Origin: an uncultured Actinomycetes bacterium
GTDB taxonomy: Bacteria > Actinomycetota > Acidimicrobiia > Acidimicrobiales > Microtrichaceae
Direction: 5' to 3'
NCBI GenBank assembly: GCA_903873135.1
Contig: CAIQNH010000089.1
Span: forward strand, 1-49,953
Length of the DNA: 49,953 bases
The position numbers and the translations under genes were made by a program. Below are positions 25,421-32,626 of this stretch, in pieces (within the stretch, counting starts at the first letter, position 1; each line of letters opens with the position of its first letter). Under the pieces are notes generated by a model. That model worked only from the letters and a program-made list of their open reading frames with translations. It was not told the DNA's origin and searched no databases.

Positions 25421-26170
25421 TCAGTCGGCGAGCGCCGAGAGCACCTCGTCGGTGATGTCGGCGTTCGCGTAGACGTCCTGGACGTCGTCGTGGTCCTCCA
25501 GCGCGTCGATCAGGCGGAGCACCGCCCGGGCCGACTCGACCGAGTCCAGCTCGACGGTGCTGGTCGCCAGCATCGTGAGGTCCGACCCGGCCACGGTGAT
25601 GCCGGCGGTCTCCAGAGCGGTCCGGACCGCCGAGGTGTCCGACGGATCGCAGGTGACCCGCCACTCGTCCCCCTCACGGGACAGGTCCGTGGCACCGGCG
25701 TCCAGCGCCGCCAGCATCACCTCGTCCTCGTCGGCGGTGCCGTCGACCAGCACCACACCCGTCCGTTCGAACTGCCAGGCCACGGCGCCCGGCTCGGCGA
25801 GCGACCCGCCCTGCTTGGAGAACACCGAACGGATCTCCGCCCCGGTGCGGTTCCGGTTGTCGGTGAGGGCCTCGACGTAGACGGCCACGCCGCCCGCTGC
25901 GTAGCCCTCGTAGTTGATCGACTCGTAGTTGACGCCCTCGAGCTCACCCGTCCCCCGCTTGATCGCCCGCTCGATCGTGTCCAGCGGCACCGACGCGTCC
26001 CGGGCCTTCTGGAACATGGTCCGGAGCGTCGGGTTCATCTCCGGGTCACCACCTCCGGCCCGGGCGGCGACCTCCACCTGCCGGATCAGCTTGGCGAAGA
26101 GCTTGCCCCGTCGCGCGTCGGCGGCGCCCTTCTTGTGCTTGATCGTCGCCCACTTGGAGTGCCCGGACAT
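25421..26170 (-). CDS. yebC: YebC/PmpR (TACO1-like) family protein
   Basis: 249 aa, the usual length. MSGHSKWATIKHKKGAADARRGKLFAKLIRQVEVAAR is the family hallmark, followed by NPTLRTMFQKARDASVPLDTIERAIKRGTGE and YEGYAAGGVAVYVEALTDNRNRTGAEIRSVFSKQGGSL. The family was described as a transcriptional regulator and more recently linked to relief of ribosome stalling; which applies here is open. The ATG at 26170 has AGGAG eleven bases upstream and a TAACGT -10 candidate at 26227-26232. Confidence 0.95.
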   Translation of the reverse strand: MSGHSKWATIKHKKGAADARRGKLFAKLIRQVEVAARAGGGDPEMNPTLRTMFQKARDASVPLDTIERAIKRGTGELEGVNYESINYEGYAAGGVAVYVEALTDNRNRTGAEIRSVFSKQGGSLAEPGAVAWQFERTGVVLVDGTADEDEVMLAALDAGATDLSREGDEWRVTCDPSDTSAVRTALETAGITVAGSDLTMLATSTVELDSVESARAVLRLIDALEDHDDVQDVYANADITDEVLSALAD

Positions 26171-26226
26171 GGCGGTGTGCGCTCCTCTCCTCGGGTGCTG
26201 CGGCGTCGGCGTCCGCCGACCCGGAG

Positions 26227-26232
26227 ACGTTA
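26227..26232 (-). promoter_or_regulatory. Candidate -10 box of yebC
   Basis: TAACGT on the minus strand in the 77-bp gap after pdxT. A start near 26220 would give a leader of about 50 nt that carries AGGAG (26182-26186). Confidence 0.4.
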
Positions 26233-26247
26233 GCGCCGCCGGGGGCC

Positions 26248-26829
26248 TCAGCGGCCGAGCACGAGCTCGTGCAGCCGGGGGTCGGCCGTGAGCTCGGGGT
26301 GGAAGGTGGTCGCCACGACCCGCCCGCTGGCCACGGCGACCGGGGTGCCGTCGTGGGCGGCGAGGACCTCGACCGACGGCCCGACCCGCTCCAGGGCGGG
26401 GGCCCGGATGAACACGCCGTGGAACGGACCGTCGCCGAGTCCGAGCTGGCCGAGGCGGGGCACGTCGAGGTCGGTCTCGAAGGAGTCGACCTGACGACCG
26501 AAGGCGTTGCGTCGGGCCACCACGTCCAGCGCCGCGAGCTGGACCTGGTCCGAACGGCCGTCCAGGCACTCGACGGCCAGCAGGATCGCGCCCGCACAGG
26601 TGCCCAGGACCGGGGCACCGGAGGTCACGAAGGCCCGGACCCCTCCGGTCAGTCCGGAGCGCTCGAGTCCCATCGACAGGGTGGTGGACTCGCCTCCCGG
26701 GAGGACCAGGCCGTCCAGGCCGTCGAGGTGCTCGGGACGGCGGACCTCGACGGCGGCGACCCCGAGGGACTCCAGCACGGCCACGTGCGCCGCGAACGCC
26801 CCCTGGATCGCGAGGACCCCGACCTTCAC
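26248..26829 (-). CDS. pdxT: Pyridoxal 5'-phosphate synthase glutaminase subunit
   Basis: 193 aa. Class I glutaminase that supplies ammonia to PdxS. VGVLAIQGAFAAHVAVL, LVLPGGESTTLSMGLERSGL, nucleophile C78 in VLGTCAGAILLA, and H177/E179 in ATTFHPELTADPRLHELVL complete the triad. GTG start 21 bp after pdxS; the pair forms the ribose-5-phosphate-dependent PLP synthase. Confidence 0.96.
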   Translation of the reverse strand: MKVGVLAIQGAFAAHVAVLESLGVAAVEVRRPEHLDGLDGLVLPGGESTTLSMGLERSGLTGGVRAFVTSGAPVLGTCAGAILLAVECLDGRSDQVQLAALDVVARRNAFGRQVDSFETDLDVPRLGQLGLGDGPFHGVFIRAPALERVGPSVEVLAAHDGTPVAVASGRVVATTFHPELTADPRLHELVLGR

Positions 26830-26850
26830 CGGTCGGTCACCCGGGCGCGC

Positions 26851-27765
26851 TCACCAGCCACGGTCGGCGAGGCGCACGTCGATGTCGTCCATGCCGATGC
26901 CGGTCATGGGCGCACCGAGTCCGCGGCTCACCTTGGCGAGGATGTGCGGGTCCTCGTAGTGCGAGGTGGCCTCCACGATCGCCTTGGCCCGAGGCGCCGG
27001 GTCGTCGGACTTGAAGATCCCGGAGCCGACGAACACGGCCTGGGCCCCGAGCTGCATCGCCAGCGCGGCGTCCGCCGGCGTGGCGATCCCCCCGGCGCAG
27101 AACAGCGGCACGGGCAGCTCGCCGGTGGCGGCCACCTCCTGGACGAGCGGCAACGGCGCCTGGAGTCGCTTGGCCCAGTCGAAGACCTCGGCCGAGTCGG
27201 CCTGGGTGAGCGCCCGGATGTCGCCGAGGATCGAGCGGAGGTGCCGCACGGCCTCGACGATGTTGCCCGTGCCCGCCTCCCCCTTGGACCGGATCATGCA
27301 GGCGCCCTCGGAGATGCGCCGGAGCGCCTCCCCCAGGTTCGTGGCACCGCACACGAAGGGCACGGTGAAGGCCCACTTGTCGATGTGGTGCGCCTCGTCT
27401 GCGGGCGAGAGGACCTCGGACTCGTCGACGTAGTCGACCCCGAGCGCCTCGAGGATCTGGGCCTCCACGAAGTGGCCGATCCGCGCCTTGGCCATCACGG
27501 GGATGGTCACGGCCTCCTGGATCCCCTGGATCATCGCCGGGTCGCTCATGCGAGCCACGCCGCCGTCCACCCGGATGTCGGCCGGCACCCGCTCGAGTGC
27601 CATCACGGCGCACGCGCCGGCGTCCTCGGCGATCCGGGCCTGGTCGGGGGTGACCACGTCCATGATCACACCGCCCTTGAGCATCTCGGCCAGTCCCCGC
27701 TTGACCAGCTGCGAGCCGGTCTGGCGGTCGGTTCCGGCGGTGGTCTGGGGGGACGGTTCCGTCAT
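26851..27765 (-). CDS. pdxS: Pyridoxal 5'-phosphate synthase lyase subunit
   Basis: 304 aa. It forms PLP from ribulose/ribose 5-phosphate, glyceraldehyde 3-phosphate and ammonia. [45 protein letters not shown], Schiff-base Lys in [15 protein letters not shown] (K93), [18 protein letters not shown], and [31 protein letters not shown]. The ATG at 27765 has TAGACT six bases upstream. Highly conserved, so the call is secure. Confidence 0.98.
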   Translation of the reverse strand: MTEPSPQTTAGTDRQTGSQLVKRGLAEMLKGGVIMDVVTPDQARIAEDAGACAVMALERVPADIRVDGGVARMSDPAMIQGIQEAVTIPVMAKARIGHFVEAQILEALGVDYVDESEVLSPADEAHHIDKWAFTVPFVCGATNLGEALRRISEGACMIRSKGEAGTGNIVEAVRHLRSILGDIRALTQADSAEVFDWAKRLQAPLPLVQEVAATGELPVPLFCAGGIATPADAALAMQLGAQAVFVGSGIFKSDDPAPRAKAIVEATSHYEDPHILAKVSRGLGAPMTGIGMDDIDVRLADRGW

Positions 27766-27771
27766 GGGGGC

Positions 27772-27777
27772 AGTCTA
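27772..27777 (-). promoter_or_regulatory. -10 box, leaderless promoter of pdxS-pdxT
   Basis: TAGACT on the minus strand, 6 nt before the ATG at 27765. Predicted transcript begins at the A of ATG. Confidence 0.55.
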
Positions 27778-27809
27778 ACGACGGGGCGGCTCGGCACCGA
27801 AGGCGGGGC

Positions 27810-28616
27810 CTAGAGCTCGTCGACCACTGCCGTCCGGAGGGCGATCGGCTGCATGGCGGTGGCGACGACCGCAGCGGGCACCCGGGCGGCGTCCACGACG
27901 GGGGCGAGCCACAGCGGGGCCGAGCCGGGAGCTGCGCCGGCGACCATGCTCCCCCGCTCCTCCACCACGCGCAGGGCCCGCCCGACACCGGGCGGGTAGC
28001 GGGTGAGCCGGGCGGCCTCGAGGTCGGACCGGACGTCGTGCTGGTCGCCGAGTCCCGACACGAGCAGCCGCGTCACCGGACCAGAGGTGGCGAGCTGCGG
28101 GCCGGGCAGACCCACGGCGAGGGTGGCGAGCTCGGCGCTGCCGTCGCGCACCCGACCCAGCAGGTTGGCGGCGACGGCCTCGAGCTCGACCTGCGACAGC
28201 GACTCGGCCAGTCCGCTCGTGGCCACGATCACGGTGCGGCCCCCGCCGACCACGGCGGCTGCGTTGACGGCCGCGGCGTCGACGTAGCGGACCTCCGGCG
28301 AGTCGACGCCGGTGCTCTTGGACAGACCGTCGACGACGTTCTCCCAGCGCGCCCGGGGCACACCGCCGTCGGTGGCGGGCCCCGACGGTCCGAGCGCGGC
28401 CAGCGCCCGGTCCGGGGCGCCCCGTCGGCGCTGCTCGACCAGCGCGACCCAGAGTCCCGCCACGACCACCACGACGACGAGGCCGACCACCCAACCCAGC
28501 AGCACTGCGGCCACCACGCCGAGGAGGACGGCGGGGACGAGGCCGACGAGCCGGGCCACCAGGAGCAGCCGGGCCGCCGAGCGGCGCGCCGGGTCGTCGT
28601 GGAGTCCGTCGGTCAC
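27810..28616 (-). CDS. M48 (HtpX-like) peptidase homologue lacking the zinc motif
   Basis: 268 aa. Two transmembrane helices near the N-terminus (about 15-37 and 39-60). The rest follows an M48/HtpX template: WENVVDGLSKSTGVDSPEVRYVDAAAVNAAAVVGGGRTVIVATSGLAESLSQVELEAVAANLLGRVRD. Where active members have AHELSHI, this protein has ANLLGRV (N151, L152, R155 in place of H, E, H). The third-ligand region reads DLEAARLTRYPPGVGRAL, keeping Glu (E200) but not the Asp of EAD. It is therefore predicted to be catalytically dead. The GTG start lies 11 bp after the pimA stop, within the PI-mannoside lipid block. A scaffold or regulatory role is only a guess. Confidence 0.7.
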   Translation of the reverse strand: MTDGLHDDPARRSAARLLLVARLVGLVPAVLLGVVAAVLLGWVVGLVVVVVVAGLWVALVEQRRRGAPDRALAALGPSGPATDGGVPRARWENVVDGLSKSTGVDSPEVRYVDAAAVNAAAVVGGGRTVIVATSGLAESLSQVELEAVAANLLGRVRDGSAELATLAVGLPGPQLATSGPVTRLLVSGLGDQHDVRSDLEAARLTRYPPGVGRALRVVEERGSMVAGAAPGSAPLWLAPVVDAARVPAAVVATAMQPIALRTAVVDEL

Positions 28617-28627
28617 GGAGGTCGATG

Positions 28628-29773
28628 CTACCGCTGCGGCCCGCCGACGACCCCAGCGGCGGTCGCACGCGGCGCCGGCAGCCCGGCCAGCCGCTCGTAG
28701 CGCTCCAGGTACCGGTCGCAGAGCAGCTCCACGTCGAACCGCGCCGCCCAGTCCCGCCCGGACCGGCGGAGCGACGACGCCTCGGCAGGGTCCTCCAGCA
28801 CCCGCCGCAGCGCCCGGCCCAGGGCGAGCGGATCCTCCGGAGGCACGAGCACGGCCGTGGGGGCATCGACCACGGTCCCGTCGGGAGCGGGCTCCGTCGC
28901 CACCTTGCGGTAGCCCTCGATGTCGCTCGCCACCACCGGGGTGCCCGCAGCCATGGCCTCGAGCAGGATCACCCCGAAGGACTCGCCGTGCAGCGACGGC
29001 GCGCAGAACACCGACGCCCCGGCGATGCGGCGGTCGCGCTCGGCGTCGTCGATCCGACCGAGCCACTCGATCCGCGGGTCGGTGTGGGCGGCGCGGAGCT
29101 CGTCGGTCTGCGGACCCTGACCAGCGACCCACACCGAGCAGTCCTCGGGCAGGTGCTGCACGGCCTCGAGGAGCACCCCGAGCCCCTTGCGGGACTCGTG
29201 CCGCCCGAGGAACAGCACCGCGGGCCGGTCGGTCGGCCAGGGGGCGGCCTCGGCGAACCGGTCGCACTCGATGCCGTTGAACAGGACGTCGAAGTCGCCG
29301 CCGACGTGGCCCTGCGCCAGGTCGCGCGCCTCGGTCGACACCGCGACCTTGTCGTCGAGCCGCGACGCACCCCACGCGAGCAGCGGACGGAGCGTCTGGT
29401 AGGCCCGGCTCTGACCGGCGGCGTGGAACGTACCGAGCAGCGGAGCCGGCTTGAGCAGCACCGTCGTCACCGTGACCCCGGGTGCGAACGGCTCGTGCAC
29501 GTGCACCACGTCGAAGTCCTCGTCCCAGAGTGCCCGGATGGTGCGGAGCTGGGCGGCGGGATCCGGTGCGAGCGGGGCCACCGAGCCGTTGGTGGCCAGG
29601 GGCACCGACGCGCCGAGGGGGATGACGAAGCGTTCGGGCGGCGGTCCGTCGCACGGCGCGAGCACCCGGGTCTCCACCCCCCTGGCGCGCAGCGAGCGTG
29701 CGAGCGAGAGGACCTGACCCTGCACACCCCCGGGCATGCTCAGGCTGTAGGGACAGACCAGTCCGACGCGCAC
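28628..29773 (-). CDS. pimA: GT4 glycosyltransferase, probable phosphatidylinositol mannosyltransferase PimA
   Basis: 381 aa, GT-B fold. MRVGLVCPYSLSMPGGVQGQVLSLARSLRARGVETRVLAP is the PimA-type opening. Also present: the catalytic-site His in GTFHAAG (H117), donor-phosphate Arg/Lys in FLGRHESRKGLGVL (R191, K196), and the EX7E motif ESFGVILLE (E264, E272). It transfers mannose from GDP-mannose to phosphatidylinositol at the cytoplasmic face. pgsA-acyltransferase-pimA is the mycobacterial order, which supports the assignment. Confidence 0.9.
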   Translation of the reverse strand: MRVGLVCPYSLSMPGGVQGQVLSLARSLRARGVETRVLAPCDGPPPERFVIPLGASVPLATNGSVAPLAPDPAAQLRTIRALWDEDFDVVHVHEPFAPGVTVTTVLLKPAPLLGTFHAAGQSRAYQTLRPLLAWGASRLDDKVAVSTEARDLAQGHVGGDFDVLFNGIECDRFAEAAPWPTDRPAVLFLGRHESRKGLGVLLEAVQHLPEDCSVWVAGQGPQTDELRAAHTDPRIEWLGRIDDAERDRRIAGASVFCAPSLHGESFGVILLEAMAAGTPVVASDIEGYRKVATEPAPDGTVVDAPTAVLVPPEDPLALGRALRRVLEDPAEASSLRRSGRDWAARFDVELLCDRYLERYERLAGLPAPRATAAGVVGGPQR

Positions 29774-29782
29774 GGCGGGAGG

Positions 29783-30682
29783 CTAGGCGGGCGGGGCCTG
29801 GCCGAGCGCCTCGTGGTCGCTCGGCCAGTTGGGCTGGAGCAGGTGCCACTGCTGGGGAGCCCGGCGGATCTGGGACTCGAGGGCCCGGGCGAGGTCCTGG
29901 GTGACCCGGGTCACGTCGCTGCGGATCGACCCGTGTCGGGAGGTGTCCAGAGGCGGGTCGACCACGGCGTGGCAGCGATCGCGCTCGAAGTACACCGCCG
30001 TGGGCAGCAACGCGGCGCCCGAGCGCAGCGCCATGAGCGCCGGACCTCCGGGGAGCCGGGTGCGCTCGCCGAAGAACTCGACCTCGACGCCGGTCCCCGT
30101 GAGGTCCCGGTCGGACAGCAGGCACGTGATCCTCCCGGCCGCCAACGCCGCGGCCACGTCGGAACCGGCCCGGGCACCGAGGGGGATGACCTGCAGACCC
30201 ATGCGCTCCCGCAGGTCCAGGAACCACTCGAAGAGTTCCGGTGGCTCGAGGGCCTCGGCGACCGCCGCCACCTCCCAGCCGCGCACCGAGATCAACCACC
30301 GGGCGGCCCACTCCCATCCACCGAGGTGCGGGAGCGCCAGGATCGGACCGACGCCACGCTCGCGGGCGGCGAGGAGGTGCTCGATGCCCTCGTGGGAGAA
30401 GCCGGCGTCGATCTGCTCGACCCCGAGGTACGGGAGCCGCAGGGTGTCGTGCCAGTACCGTCCGTAGGACTCGAAGACGCCGACGACGCTGCGGTCGACG
30501 AGCTCGGGAGCGGCGTCAGGCCCGAGCACCCGGCGCATGTTGCGCTCGGCGACCAGTCGCTGCTCACCGGAGAAGCGGACCGTGGCCCGGGCCACGAGCT
30601 CGGCGCCTCCGGCGGCGACCGGGTCCGGCAGGACGCGGACCACCCGGGACGCCGCCCGGAGCAACGGGACCGAGAGCTGCAC
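29783..30682 (-). CDS. Phosphatidylinositol mannoside acyltransferase (LpxL/HtrB family)
   Basis: 299 aa. HtrB/LpxL-fold acyltransferase with the HX4E motif in ALPHLGGWEWAA (H119, E124), LLSDRDLTGTGVEVEFFGERTRLPGGPALMALRSGAALLP, and QQWHLLQPNWPSD near the end. By family and position (between pgsA and pimA, as Rv2611c/PatA in M. tuberculosis) it acylates the 6-position of mannose on PIM. The start is GTG 30682 (VQLSVPLLRAASRVVRVLP), 26 bp after the pgsA stop; no ATG is available nearby. Confidence 0.9.
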   Translation of the reverse strand: MQLSVPLLRAASRVVRVLPDPVAAGGAELVARATVRFSGEQRLVAERNMRRVLGPDAAPELVDRSVVGVFESYGRYWHDTLRLPYLGVEQIDAGFSHEGIEHLLAARERGVGPILALPHLGGWEWAARWLISVRGWEVAAVAEALEPPELFEWFLDLRERMGLQVIPLGARAGSDVAAALAAGRITCLLSDRDLTGTGVEVEFFGERTRLPGGPALMALRSGAALLPTAVYFERDRCHAVVDPPLDTSRHGSIRSDVTRVTQDLARALESQIRRAPQQWHLLQPNWPSDHEALGQAPPA

Positions 30683-30708
30683 GGGCGGTCGAGCGCGCCG
30701 GTTCGGGC

Positions 30709-31413
30709 TCAGCCGTTGCGGCCGGAGCGGTCGCGTCGGGCCGTCGCCGCCCGACGGGCGGCGAGGCGCTCCGTGGTCGAGCGTGCGGGCCGCCGACGGC
30801 GGCGCCGACGGTCGCTCAACGCAGGGCTCTCGTCGGTCGCCTGACGCCAGACCTTCACGAACCGCTGGCCCGCCGTGATCAGGTTGAGCACCACGATGAT
30901 CGCCAGCACCGGGAGGAGCAGCACCGGGAAGAGCAGACCGAGCGCCAGCAGGATGAACCGTTCGGCGCGCTCCACCAGGCCGCCACGCGCGTCGTAGCCG
31001 AGCGCGTCGGCCTTGGCCCGGATGTAGGAGACCCACGAGGCCGTGGCGTAGCAGGCGACCGGGAGCATCACGACCCAGGCCCGACCGTCCGAGGCCACCA
31101 GGTACCAGGTCACACCCCCGAAGAGCAGGGCGTCGGTGACCCGGTCGGTGACTGAGTCGAAGAACGCACCCCGCTTGGACGCCTGCCCCCACGCCTTGGC
31201 CACGGCACCGTCGATCAGGTCGGGGATGCCGGTGAGCAGCAGGAACAGGAACCCCAGGCTCAGCGCTCCGGCCCCGATGGCGACCGCAGCGGCCACGGCG
31301 AAGAGGAGCCCGGCTGCGGTGATGGCGTCCGCCGTGATGCCGAGGCGCTTGATGCTGGCCCCGATCGGCTTCAGGCCTGCGTCGACCTGCCTGCGGAAGT
31401 TGCCGTCGAACAT
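30709..31413 (-). CDS. pgsA: CDP-alcohol phosphatidyltransferase (phosphatidylinositol phosphate synthase type)
   Basis: 234 aa integral membrane enzyme with about six helices. The CDP-alcohol signature is at DLIDGAVAKAWGQASKRGAFFDSVTD: all four Asp and both Gly are at the correct spacing, but the Arg of the usual DGxxAR is Lys. In this gene context it should condense CDP-diacylglycerol with inositol phosphate. The basic ~50-residue C-terminal tail (RRRRRRRPARSTTERLAARRA) is unusual. ATG at 31413 with GGAG six bases upstream (31420-31423). Confidence 0.92.
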   Translation of the reverse strand: MFDGNFRRQVDAGLKPIGASIKRLGITADAITAAGLLFAVAAAVAIGAGALSLGFLFLLLTGIPDLIDGAVAKAWGQASKRGAFFDSVTDRVTDALLFGGVTWYLVASDGRAWVVMLPVACYATASWVSYIRAKADALGYDARGGLVERAERFILLALGLLFPVLLLPVLAIIVVLNLITAGQRFVKVWRQATDESPALSDRRRRRRRPARSTTERLAARRAATARRDRSGRNG

Positions 31414-31460
31414 GTGCGTCTCCGGTGGTCGGGGGCCGGTGCGACCGACCCTCGTGGGTG

Positions 31461-31466
31461 ACGGTA
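31461..31466 (-). promoter_or_regulatory. Candidate -10 box of pgsA
   Basis: TACCGT on the minus strand. It predicts a start near 31454 and a leader of about 41 nt with a GGAG site. The 22-bp palindrome at 31502-31523 lies roughly 50-70 bp upstream of that start. Confidence 0.4.
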
Positions 31467-31501
31467 CCGGTCCGGGCGCTCCCCGGGGTGGCCCCGATCA
31501 C

Positions 31502-31523
31502 TGTGCTAACTCAAGTTAGCACA
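31502..31523. repeat. 22-bp perfect palindrome (operator or terminator stem)
   Basis: Arms TGTGCTAACT (31502-31511) and AGTTAGCACA (31514-31523) are perfect reverse complements separated by CA. It is conspicuously AT-rich for this genome and lies 18 bp beyond the stop of the membrane-protein gene and about 80 bp before pgsA. As RNA it would be a 9-bp stem with a UUGA (or UCAA) tetraloop, without a U-tract. As DNA it looks like a dimeric regulator site. Confidence 0.75.
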
Positions 31524-31541
31524 CCCGCGAGCACTCGGTGG

Positions 31542-32096
31542 TCACCCGGCGAGCCCGGTGCGCGAGGGGTCGAGCCCCGACCAGTCCTCGGGGTTGTCCT
31601 CGGCGAACCACTCGACGACCTCGCCGGTGACCCCGTCGAGCAGCACGATGCCCCTCCGCACGGGCGGGTTCTCGGCGGAGTACAGGAGGATCCGCCAGGT
31701 CGGCCGGGACAGCCAGCCTCGCCAGACCTGCTGGGCCGAGGCGTGCCCGACCGCGAACCCGACCCGAGACGAGGCGATCGAGAGGGCCTCGGTCTCGTCC
31801 ACCCGCAGGGTCCACCCGGCGACCAGCCCGTACGCCCCGAAGGCCACGAGCAGCACGCCCGCCCACAGCACCCCCGCGTTGAGGACGGGGGCGTCGGTCC
31901 CCACGGCCAGCACGGCCACCACGCAGGCGGCGCCCAGGACCAGGTAGATGGCGGCCGGGATCCGACGACGGTTGTTGTTGGGGAAGGTGTACGGACCGAC
32001 GAACCCGGAGGCGTCGAGGTCCTCGGGCAGTTCGTCGACGATCTCGTCCGCCGACGACGGATCCGGGGCGGCGTCCGCGCCCGCTGCATCGTTCAC
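31542..32096 (-). CDS. Uncharacterised two-helix membrane protein
   Basis: 184 aa, family not recognised. Acidic N-terminus (1-35), then a striking GPYTFPNNNRRRIPAAIYLVLGAAC junction leading into helix 1 (about 46-67) and helix 2 (about 73-95). A soluble C-terminal domain follows (LRVDETEALSIASSRVGFAVGHASAQQVWRGWLSRPTWRILLYSAENPP...RRGIVLLDGVTGEVVEWFAEDNPEDW). The GTG start overlaps the HIT stop as GTGA. Being embedded between thrS-HIT and pgsA, it may act in the membrane lipid block; this is inference from position only. Confidence 0.75.
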   Translation of the reverse strand: MNDAAGADAAPDPSSADEIVDELPEDLDASGFVGPYTFPNNNRRRIPAAIYLVLGAACVVAVLAVGTDAPVLNAGVLWAGVLLVAFGAYGLVAGWTLRVDETEALSIASSRVGFAVGHASAQQVWRGWLSRPTWRILLYSAENPPVRRGIVLLDGVTGEVVEWFAEDNPEDWSGLDPSRTGLAG

Positions 32097-32626
32097 GTGC
32101 GGAACCTACCCTCCGGCCACGCGGAGCGGATCCGCGCCCAGGCCTCGTCGAGCGAGACTGGCAGCACCCGGGTGCCCGCTGCGACGGTCATGAAGTTGGC
32201 GTCACCCTCCCACCGCGGGACGCAGTGCACGTGGAGGTGGTCCGACTGGGACCCTCCGGCGGCGCGGCCCAGGTTCAGCCCCACGTTGACGGCGTCGCAG
32301 CCGAGCGCGTCCCGGAGCGCCACCACCGCGTCGCGCACCGTGGCCCAGAGCTCGTCGTGCTCCGCCCCGGTGAGGCCGTCGAGGTCGGCGACCGCCCGGT
32401 TGGGCAGCACCATCAGGTGGCCGGAGGTGTAGGGGAACCGGTTGAGGATCACGAAGCAGGTGGGACCGCGGCGGACGACGTGGGTGACCTCGTCGGGCTC
32501 ACCCGAGTCGAGGATCCGCTCGAACAGCGAGCCGGAGCCGGCCTGCGGCGCCGTGTCCGTGCCGCTCGCCGTCGCCTCCTGGACGTACTGCGAGCGCCAG
32601 GTGGCCCACAGGTGGTCGAGGCTCAC
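32093..32626 (-). CDS. HIT-family protein (Ap4A hydrolase/phosphorylase type)
   Basis: 177 aa. Histidine-triad nucleotide-binding fold with HLHVH at 130-134 (GGSQSDHLHVHCVPRWEGDANFM) and LNRFPYTSGHLMVLPNRAVADLDGL. The position after thrS matches the mycobacterial HIT protein Rv2613c, reported as an Ap4A phosphorylase; Ap4A is a side product of aminoacyl-tRNA synthetases, which makes the pairing sensible. GTG start in a GTGA overlap with thrS. Confidence 0.92.
   Translation of the reverse strand: MSLDHLWATWRSQYVQEATASGTDTAPQAGSGSLFERILDSGEPDEVTHVVRRGPTCFVILNRFPYTSGHLMVLPNRAVADLDGLTGAEHDELWATVRDAVVALRDALGCDAVNVGLNLGRAAGGSQSDHLHVHCVPRWEGDANFMTVAAGTRVLPVSLDEAWARIRSAWPEGRFRT

Noticed and set aside
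27810-30317. Possible fusion of the M48-like protein with a long N-terminal extension over pimA
   Set aside because: The extension is Arg/Gly-rich and lies out of frame on the pimA coding sequence. The GTG at 28616 gives a normal membrane N-terminus.
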